A stretch of 64,000 bases of DNA from Deinococcus apachensis DSM 19763. GTDB lineage: Bacteria > Deinococcota > Deinococci > Deinococcales > Deinococcaceae. Positions 55,463-64,000 of the stretch are shown here, piece after piece. The first letter of the stretch is position 1, and every line of letters begins with the position of its first letter. The DNA lies in the NCBI RefSeq assembly GCF_000381345.1, contig NZ_KB906403.1:72001-136000 (forward strand). The letters are read 5' to 3'. The notes under the pieces are model-generated. The model was not told where the DNA came from. It saw only the letters and a program-made list of their open reading frames with translations, and made no database searches. A program made the position numbers and the translations under genes.

Positions 55463-57160
55463 ATGACCACGTTCACCCTGCGTCGTCAGGACGCCCTGGC
55501 CTGGAGCGGCGAACACGAGTGGCGCAAGGGCCAGTCCTACGTGCGGGGCCTGACGGGCCTGAGCGCGCGGCCGGAGAGAACGGCGACGGTGCTGCGGGGG
55601 ACCGCCTACGGGCAGGAGCCGTATCAGGTCCGCGCGACGCTGGAGGGTGGGGAGGTCGTGTCGGCCCGCTGCTCGTGCCCCGTGGGTGGCGGCGGCCACT
55701 GCAAGCATGTCGCGGCGCTGCTCGCCCGGGCGGTGGAGGACCCACGCGCCTTCGCCGGGGTGCCTGAACTCTCGGAGGCGCTCTCCGGCCTGAGCGTCCC
55801 CGAACTCCACCGCCTGATCAGTCGAATGCTCGACCGCGCGCCGGAGCTGGAGGCGCTGGTGTACGCGAGTTCGGCCCCCAGCGCACCTGCCGGAAGTGCC
55901 CGCGGGCAGATCGAGGCGGCCTTCGACGCCATCCGCCGCACCTACAACCCCGAGTGGGACCACGAGGGCGAGGGGCCGGACACCGAGGCCATCGACCTCG
56001 TGCTGGAGGGGGCGGACGGACTGCTGGAGAATCTGGACGCGCTGGATTCGGCGTGGGCAGGGCAACTTCTCGACACCTACCTCACCGTGCTGGACGGTAT
56101 CGGGGACACCTACGACGGGGACTTCGACTGGGGGCTGGACGACCTCCAGGCGCGGGCGCTGGCGGCGGTGCAGACATTGCTCGTCAGCGGCAAGCTGGAC
56201 GAGGGGGCGCGCGAGGACGCCTTCGAGGCCGTGCAGAGCGAGGTGGCGTCCGGCCGGTGGAATTCAGATGACGAAGCGTTCTTCGACCTCGTGGCAGCGC
56301 TGCGGGAGGACGAGCGGGCCTCCCTGCTGAATCTGCTCCGCAACCTCGTGAAGGGGGAACGCTCGGAGTATCTCCGGCAGCAGTACGCCCGCGCGCTCTA
56401 CCACCTCACCGCCAACGACAACCTGAGCGACGAGGAGGCCGAGGCGCTTTTGCGCGCAAGTGGCAACCTCGGTGAGTTGCTGGACTTCCTGCTCGAACGC
56501 GGGCGAACCGAGGACGTGCGGCGGGCGGTGCGCGAGGCCGGGCGGCGCGCCCACTTTCCCGAACTGGAACCCGTCTTCGCGGCGCACGATCAGCTTCCCC
56601 TGCTCGAAGCCCTGGCCCACGAGGGGCGGGAGCAGGAGCAGACCCGCCGCTGGCTCTTTGCGCGGTACGTGGCGACTGGGCGAAAGCCGGAAGCCCACGC
56701 CCTGGCCCGCGAGGTCGTCCTGAAGTCTCCCACCCCGGAGTGGCTGATCTCGCTGAAGGATGTCAGCCCCGACTGGGAGACGGAGCGGGCGGAGATCACC
56801 TCGCGGCTGTGGCGCCAGAAGGGGCACACCGAAGTCCTGATGGACCTGTTGCTGCGCGAGGGGCTGGCCCAGGAGGCGCTGCGGCTCGCGGGCGAGCGGG
56901 ACATCGTGCCCGTGCGTCAACTGCTGGCCCTGGCCGGACAGCTTGACGCAGAGCGGGCCGTACCGTTAATCGTGCGGGCCGCGCAGCTTCACATCGACCT
57001 CCGCAACCGCAACGGCTATCACGAGGCGGCGCAAATCCTCTCCCAACTTCCCACGCTTGTCGGTCGGCCGGAAGCTCTCACCCAGGTCCGGGCCGTCGTG
57101 GAGCGGCAACCCCGCCTCCCTGCCTTGCGCGACGAGTTGAGGCAGGCGGGGTTGCTGTAG
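55463..57160 (+). CDS. SWIM zinc-finger protein
   Basis: A 565-residue protein with an N-terminal SWIM zinc finger (C70, C72, C80, H82: [13 protein letters not shown]), a fold that binds DNA or protein. The remaining 480 residues are helical and acidic, with repeat-like segments ([27 protein letters not shown]), as in bacterial SWIM proteins that sometimes accompany SNF2 helicases; none is next to it here. The product may be a chromatin- or repair-associated adaptor; this is inference. Confidence 0.85.
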   Translation: MTTFTLRRQDALAWSGEHEWRKGQSYVRGLTGLSARPERTATVLRGTAYGQEPYQVRATLEGGEVVSARCSCPVGGGGHCKHVAALLARAVEDPRAFAGVPELSEALSGLSVPELHRLISRMLDRAPELEALVYASSAPSAPAGSARGQIEAAFDAIRRTYNPEWDHEGEGPDTEAIDLVLEGADGLLENLDALDSAWAGQLLDTYLTVLDGIGDTYDGDFDWGLDDLQARALAAVQTLLVSGKLDEGAREDAFEAVQSEVASGRWNSDDEAFFDLVAALREDERASLLNLLRNLVKGERSEYLRQQYARALYHLTANDNLSDEEAEALLRASGNLGELLDFLLERGRTEDVRRAVREAGRRAHFPELEPVFAAHDQLPLLEALAHEGREQEQTRRWLFARYVATGRKPEAHALAREVVLKSPTPEWLISLKDVSPDWETERAEITSRLWRQKGHTEVLMDLLLREGLAQEALRLAGERDIVPVRQLLALAGQLDAERAVPLIVRAAQLHIDLRNRNGYHEAAQILSQLPTLVGRPEALTQVRAVVERQPRLPALRDELRQAGLL

Positions 57161-57185
57161 ACCTCACCCGTGTAGACGACTCCCC

Positions 57186-57214
57186 TTGCCCGCAAAGCCT
57201 CCTGCCGTTACAGT
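57186..57214 (+). promoter_or_regulatory. leuA leader promoter
   Basis: TTGCCC (57186-57191), a 17-nt spacer and TACAGT (57209-57214), which ends 6 nt before the leader peptide ATG at 57221. Confidence 0.72.
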
Positions 57215-57220
57215 TGCGCC

Positions 57221-57268
57221 ATGTATCCGTTCGGCCTGCTTCTTCTTGGCGTTCCTCCGGTGGAGTGA
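57221..57268 (+). CDS. leuL: leuA leader peptide ([15 protein letters not shown])
   Basis: A 15-codon ORF with four consecutive Leu codons (6-9: CTG CTT CTT CTT). CCTCCGG in codons 12-14 (57254-57260) is perfectly complementary to CCGGAGG (57295-57301) in the 5' arm of the terminator downstream. A ribosome stalled at the first Leu codons leaves it free to form the antiterminator; one at the stop codon covers it. It lies directly after a -10 box, so the mRNA should be leaderless. Confidence 0.88.
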   Translation: MYPFGLLLLGVPPVE

Positions 57269-57292
57269 GCGGCGAAGGAGCCTGCCCGAATC

Positions 57293-57325
57293 CCCCGGAG
57301 GAACCGCCCTCCGGGGCTTTTCTTT
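57293..57325 (+). terminator. leuA attenuator terminator
   Basis: CCCCGGAGG (57293-57301) pairs perfectly with CCTCCGGGG (57308-57316), loop AACCGC, followed by CTTTTCTTTG. It lies 33 nt before leuA. Confidence 0.88.
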
Positions 57326-57357
57326 GTCGCCCGCCCCTCGCCACCCAGGAGCCCCGC

Positions 57358-58908
<1,551 letters not shown>

Positions 58909-58998
58909 CCGGGAGTGGGGGGCAGAAGGTGGGGGGAACTCCGCCTTCTCGCTCTTTGTGGAAAGTGAACTTACCGACCCTCAAGTTCAGGAGGAAGC

Positions 58999-59294
58999 AT
59001 GAGCGCCTACGTGATCGGACTGATTGATGTCCACGACCCCGGGGGTTACCCTGCCTATTCCCAGCACGTCCCCACGACCCTTGAACCGTACGGCGGCCAG
59101 TTTCTCGTGCGGGGGGCCAGCCCGTGGCCCTGGAGGGCGAGGCACCGGGCCGGGTGGTGGTCATCGCCTTTCCCTCTGCCGAGCAGGCCCGCGCCTGGTA
59201 CGAGTCCGAGGGGTACACGCGCATTCGCCCCCTCCGGCAGCAGAGGGCGACCGGCCACCTCATCGTGGTTCAAGGCGTAGACGCCACTTCCTGA
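58999..59294 (+). pseudogene. DUF1330-family protein, frameshifted
   Basis: Two frames join into one DUF1330 protein of about 98 residues. The first reads MSAYVIGLIDVHDPGGYPAYSQHVPTTLEPYGGQFLVRG. The second reads PVALEGEAPGRVVVIAFPS, then EQARAWYESEGYTRIRPLR and ATGHLIVVQGV. GGGGGG at 59111-59116 is one G short. AGGAGG precedes the ATG, and all conserved parts are present, so the break is recent or a sequencing error. DUF1330 proteins have a ferredoxin-like dimeric alpha/beta barrel fold and unknown function. Confidence 0.8.
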
Positions 59295-59377
59295 AGCCAC
59301 AGGTGAGTTAGATGCCCGTGTAGAAAGAGTGGAAAGGGGCGGAGGATCCGGCCGCCTCTTCCTTGCAGGGAGGGCTA

Positions 59378-59671
59378 ATGGTTCTGGAAATTGCGCTGCT
59401 GAACATCCGCTCGGAACAAACAGGCGCGTTCGAGGCCGCTTTTGCCCGCGCCGAGCGCATCATCTCCGGCATGAGCGGGTACGTCCGCCACGAGCTACGA
59501 CGCTGCCTCGAAGACGACCACAGGTACGCCCTCCTCGTCTGGTGGGAGACGCTGGAGGACCACACCGTAGGTTTTCGGGGAAGCGCTGAGTATCAGCAGT
59601 GGCGCTCGCTGCTGCACCATTTCTACGACCCATTCCCGACGGTGGAGCATTTCGTTAGGGTGACGGCCTAA
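59378..59671 (+). CDS. Antibiotic biosynthesis monooxygenase-domain (ABM) protein
   Basis: A 97-residue protein of the ABM fold (dimeric alpha/beta barrel): LEIALLNIRSEQTGAFEAAFARAERIISGMSGYVRHELRRC, then YALLVWWETLEDHTVGFRGSAEYQQWRSLLHHFYDP. Members are small monooxygenases, haem-degrading enzymes or proteins of unknown role. GGGAGG precedes the ATG at 59378. It shares fold class with the DUF1330 gene just upstream. Confidence 0.88.
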   Translation: MVLEIALLNIRSEQTGAFEAAFARAERIISGMSGYVRHELRRCLEDDHRYALLVWWETLEDHTVGFRGSAEYQQWRSLLHHFYDPFPTVEHFVRVTA

Positions 59672-59674
59672 CCT

Positions 59675-60214
59675 CTACCGCTCCGGCATCTGCCCCAACA
59701 GGGCTTCGAGTTGAGCCGCTGTGTCGGGCGCGCCCATCGCTCTTGCCGAATCGAGGACCGACTGACCACGTGCGTCCCGTGTATGCAGGTCGGCGCCATG
59801 CATGAGCAGCAACTCGACCACCTCCGTCCGGTTGAACATGGCAGCCATCATCAAGGCCGTCCGACCGTCGGGTCCCGCGCTCTCCACATCGGCGCCGTGG
59901 TCGAGCAGCAACCGCACCATGGGCACGTTCCCCTTGAAGACGGCGCCCAGGAGCGGTGTCTGTCCCTGGTCATTCCGCAGTTCGGGGTCGGCGCCGTGCT
60001 TCAGCAATTCCCGCGCGGCCTCCAGATGCCCGTGGTAGCTGGCGAGCATCAGCAGGCTGTCGCCCCGCTGGTTCAGCAGGTTGGGGGGCAGGCCGCGGTC
60101 CATCAGGGGAGCGAGCCGCTCCGAGTCCCCGAAGCGCACGAGGTCGAACACCGCCTGGATGTATTCCAGCGTCTCCTGATCGAGTTCCGGTTTCTGCCCG
60201 GAGTCACCTGTCAT
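59675..60214 (-). CDS. Ankyrin-repeat protein
   Basis: A 179-residue protein with four to five ankyrin repeats (GDSLLMLASYHGHLEAARELLKHGADPEL, GQTPLLGAVFKGNVPMVRLLLDHGADVES, GRTALMMAAMFNRTEVVELLLMHGADLHT, then a partial one). It should act by binding other proteins. It begins 8 nt after the guaA stop with a GAGGGG ribosome binding site, so it is co-transcribed with guaA. Confidence 0.9.
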   Translation of the reverse strand: MTGDSGQKPELDQETLEYIQAVFDLVRFGDSERLAPLMDRGLPPNLLNQRGDSLLMLASYHGHLEAARELLKHGADPELRNDQGQTPLLGAVFKGNVPMVRLLLDHGADVESAGPDGRTALMMAAMFNRTEVVELLLMHGADLHTRDARGQSVLDSARAMGAPDTAAQLEALLGQMPER

Positions 60215-60221
60215 GTTCCCC

Positions 60222-61754
<1,533 letters not shown>

Positions 61755-61831
61755 GGGGCCGATTGTGTCACGGGGCGGGTCCGGGATGTCCCTGTGAGCT
61801 GGTCAGGAAGGGCGGGGCGGCCACCCGCCGC

Positions 61832-63178
61832 TCAGGGCGTCAGGTTGATCTGGACGGGCACCTTGCTCGGCGCCGTCACACTGACGGTGCCGGGGGTGTA
61901 CCCGTCAGCCGCCACGCGCAGGGTGTAGTCGCCCGGCTGCGGCAGACGAACCAGGCCCGGAGCCTGACCCACCTCCTGCCCGCTTTTCACACCTGCACCC
62001 CTGGGCGCGGAGACGATGCTCAGGCGCACCCGCACCCCTTCCCCCCCCTGCACCGCGAAGCGAACCTCGCAGCACGGCTCGGAGGCGGCGACGGCCGAGG
62101 TGGGCGCCACCGTCGAGGTCGGGGCGGCCCGCCGGGCCCACCACACCCCGGTGAGCAGCAGCAGAAGGAGCAGCGCCAGCACGGGCAGCAGCCAGCCCGG
62201 AGCACGGCGGCTGGATCGTGGGGCAGGCGCGTGATCAGATTTCACCACGTGGCGGGTGCCGTCGGCGTCCCAGGCGATGCGGACCGGCTCGCCCGCCACC
62301 CGCCGGGGAGGAACACGGCCCGTCGTGACCCGGGGAGGGGTGGGGGTGACCGGGGGAGCGGTGTCCTCCTCCGGTGAGGCAGGGGCAGGCTCGGTGGTCG
62401 CCTCAACGGGGGCGGGAGACGGCGCCGCCTCGGCCGCGGCCTCCTCCGCACCGCTCTGCACTGGGCTGGAAGGCGCCGCCGCGACCACGACCGGGGTGGA
62501 CGGCGGCACGGGGACGGGTGTGGCGGGCGGGTCCTGCTGGCCCGCGTTCTGCTGCCCTGGGGTGGGCGGGGGAGCCTCCCCGGGTTCCGGTGACACCGCC
62601 ACCGGGGCGCGGGGGGTGGCACCACGTTTGCGAGCGGCTTCCGGTGGGCTGACCGCGTCCAGCCGGGCGAGGAGGTCGCGGGCCGTGGCTCCGGCGGGCG
62701 CGTCCCGCAGGGCGGGGGGAATCCCTCCCAGCGTCCTCAGGGTGTCCGCCAGGTCACTCAGGTCCTGGGTGGGGTTCACTTCCCCGCCCCAGGGCAGCCC
62801 CGCTCCCGCCAGCGCCACCCGCCCGTCCACGCTCCAGAGTTGCGCGGGGCCGACGCCCCCGTGAGTCAGGCCCGCCTCGTGCAGCGCGGCCAGGCCCGAC
62901 AGCGCCCCCCGCGCGGCGAGCAGGGGGTCGGAGGCGGGGAGCGCGTGCGGCGGCAGCTCGGTGACCACGTAGGCCGTGTCGCCGTCAATGCCGCCCTCGC
63001 TGGGGGACAGCAGCGAGGGGTGGGGGGGCAGGCCAGGCAGGGGCGCGGCGTGCGGAAGTACATGCAGCAGCACCGGCATCCCGGTCAGGCGGTCGGTCGC
63101 GCGCAGCGTCCGCACCGCTCCGGCAGGCCGGTCGCCCGTCAGTTCGCGTGCGGCCACATAGGGGCCGATGGGCTTCAC
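61832..63178 (-). CDS. Pseudokinase-like protein with Pro-rich linker, one TM helix and PEGA domain
   Basis: A 448-residue protein. Residues 1-170 resemble a protein-kinase fold (LAALHEAGLTHGGVGPAQLWSVDGRVALAGAGL) in which the catalytic-loop HRDxxxxN is replaced by HGGVGPAQL (from H106) and DFG is absent, so catalysis is unlikely. A Pro/Ala/Glu-rich linker (about 175-320) leads to one membrane helix (about 329-347), then an extracytoplasmic PEGA domain (about 370-448, GDYTLRVAADGYTPGTVSV). TATACT (63191-63186) 7 nt before the GTG at 63178 fixes the start. Likely a surface-linked signalling or scaffold protein. Confidence 0.82.
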   Translation of the reverse strand: MKPIGPYVAARELTGDRPAGAVRTLRATDRLTGMPVLLHVLPHAAPLPGLPPHPSLLSPSEGGIDGDTAYVVTELPPHALPASDPLLAARGALSGLAALHEAGLTHGGVGPAQLWSVDGRVALAGAGLPWGGEVNPTQDLSDLADTLRTLGGIPPALRDAPAGATARDLLARLDAVSPPEAARKRGATPRAPVAVSPEPGEAPPPTPGQQNAGQQDPPATPVPVPPSTPVVVAAAPSSPVQSGAEEAAAEAAPSPAPVEATTEPAPASPEEDTAPPVTPTPPRVTTGRVPPRRVAGEPVRIAWDADGTRHVVKSDHAPAPRSSRRAPGWLLPVLALLLLLLLTGVWWARRAAPTSTVAPTSAVAASEPCCEVRFAVQGGEGVRVRLSIVSAPRGAGVKSGQEVGQAPGLVRLPQPGDYTLRVAADGYTPGTVSVTAPSKVPVQINLTP

Positions 63179-63274
63179 AGGGGCAAGTATAGGGGCCAAA
63201 TGTGAAATCCCACGCAGGAAGGCCAAGGCCCCCGGAGGGTAAGGGAAACCCACCTCTTCCCCACCGGGCGGGCG

Positions 63275-63280
63275 TATCGT
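63275..63280 (+). promoter_or_regulatory. -10 box (TATCGT) of moaB
   Basis: TATCGT lies 7 nt before the ATG at 63288. Confidence 0.5.
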
Positions 63281-63287
63281 GCCGAAC

Positions 63288-63851
63288 ATGACGGACGCCC
63301 CGCCCCCCCAGGCCGCCGCGAGTCCCACCACCGCCCACCACGCCGCCGCGCCCCGGTCCGTGAGGGTGGCGGTCCTGACGGTCAGCGACACCCGCACCGA
63401 GGAGACCGACACCAGCGGGCAGTACCTGCTCGCCGAGTTGCGCGCCGGGGGGCACGAGGTTGTGGGCTACCGGGTCGTGCGGGACGAGGCGCCCGAGATT
63501 CGCGCCGCGCTGGAGGGGTTCATGCGGGACGCCACGGTGGTCCTCTCCAGCGGCGGCACCGGGATCACCGGGCGGGACGTGACGATCCCGGTCGTGGAGT
63601 CGCTGCTCACCAAACCCATGCCCGGCTTCGGCGAACTCTTCCGCATGCTGAGCTACCGCGAGGTGGGGGGCGCGGCCATGCTCTCCCGCGCGGTCGGGGG
63701 GCTGGCGGGGGGCACGCTGCTCTTCGCCCTGCCCGGCAGCCTGAACGCCGTCCGCACCGCCTGGGTGGGCCTGCTGCGGGACGAACTGGGCCACCTCGCC
63801 TTCGAGGTCGCCCGGCACGGCCAGCCGGGGGCGGCGGGCAGGGTCGGCTGA
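63288..63851 (+). CDS. moaB: Molybdenum cofactor biosynthesis protein MoaB/Mog
   Basis: A 187-residue MoCF-fold protein that adenylylates molybdopterin. It shows [21 protein letters not shown], the loop [23 protein letters not shown], and [20 protein letters not shown] with [17 protein letters not shown] Pro/Ala-rich N-terminal stretch of about 24 residues precedes the domain. The start follows a -10 box by 7 nt. The next gene begins 3 nt after the stop. Confidence 0.93.
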   Translation: MTDAPPPQAAASPTTAHHAAAPRSVRVAVLTVSDTRTEETDTSGQYLLAELRAGGHEVVGYRVVRDEAPEIRAALEGFMRDATVVLSSGGTGITGRDVTIPVVESLLTKPMPGFGELFRMLSYREVGGAAMLSRAVGGLAGGTLLFALPGSLNAVRTAWVGLLRDELGHLAFEVARHGQPGAAGRVG

Positions 63852-63854
63852 GCC

Positions 63855-64000
63855 GTGGAGCCCTGGTTCAGCCTCCTGCCGATCTCGCGGATCACGCCGC
63901 CCTACGCCCTGGCGCTCGCCCTGATCGCGGGGTACTGGCTGTGGCGGGTGGCCCGCGAGGCCCGGCACCGCTGGGCGCCGCGCGTGTCGTGGTGGGCCGT
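63855..64000 (+). CDS. Membrane protein, partial (runs off the window)
   Basis: A GTG at 63855, just after the moaB stop, opens a frame to the window end (48 codons). It encodes a hydrophobic segment (YALALALIAGYWLWRVA) followed by a basic stretch (REARHRWAPR). It is probably the first membrane helix of a longer protein; identity unknown. Confidence 0.5.
   Translation, partial: MEPWFSLLPISRITPPYALALALIAGYWLWRVAREARHRWAPRVSWWA

Noticed and set aside
57181..57357. A T-box riboswitch in front of leuA (or ilvB)
   Set aside because: The leaders are too short (under about 250 nt for ilvB and 140 nt for leuA) and show no T-box 14-nt motif; the Leu and Ile/Val codon runs with terminators explain the regions.

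Overview
The window is about 64 kb of very GC-rich chromosomal DNA from a Deinococcus species. The strongest evidence is ddrA (22664-23272), a DNA-damage-response gene confined to this group, preceded by a recognisable radiation/desiccation response motif. A TilS-TadA fusion, Crp/Fnr and Lrp regulators, HrpB, and a promoter habit typical of the genus agree with this. About twenty genes have a TANNNT -10 box only 6-8 nt before the start codon, so their mRNAs should be leaderless.

Layout. 0.1-4.4 kb: tRNA modification fusion, DUF72 protein, peroxiredoxin, and a Panacea-type antitoxin candidate overlapping a two-TM protein. 4.5-8.1 kb: class III aminotransferase and lysine 2,3-aminomutase, divergent from an Lrp regulator. 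9.2-12.8 kb: trp operon (leader peptide, trpE, a frameshifted Imm53 immunity gene, trpG, trpD). 13-19.7 kb: PepSY/DUF2271/ApbE group, glgB, hisH-hisB. 20-23.4 kb: two secreted proteases, then ddrA with a coupled 30-aa membrane microprotein. 23.4-31.2 kb: hrpB, redox genes, an rRNA methyltransferase and a Crp-like regulator. 31.5-43.2 kb: a second subtilase, TPR-HD-GYP, ABC ATPase, old yellow enzyme, homoserine dehydrogenase, prfA with an upstream ORF, NUDIX, an ECF sigma/anti-sigma pair, tatA and a pseudouridine synthase. 43.3-48 kb: DEAD-box helicase with a hairpin over its start site, nucleotidyltransferase, dipeptidase, HTH regulator. 48-59 kb: ilvBNC and leuA, each set behind a leader peptide, with rhodanese, LuxR-ATPase and SWIM genes between. 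59-64 kb: small enzymes, ankyrin protein, guaA, a pseudokinase-PEGA protein and moaB.

The most interesting shared system is three attenuators, for Trp (12686-12805), Ile/Val/Leu (48108-48231) and Leu (57186-57325). Each has a -10 box 6-7 nt before the ATG, a 15-20 codon leader peptide rich in the regulated amino acid, an antiterminator arm within the last few codons of that peptide, and an intrinsic terminator before the biosynthetic gene. These appear to be ribosome-sensing attenuators working on leaderless mRNAs.

Four genes (Imm53, GNAT, LuxR-ATPase, DUF1330) are each broken by exactly one missing G in a coding-strand G run. This looks more like homopolymer sequencing error than four independent decays. 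No tRNA, rRNA, CRISPR array, intact insertion sequence or prophage was seen.
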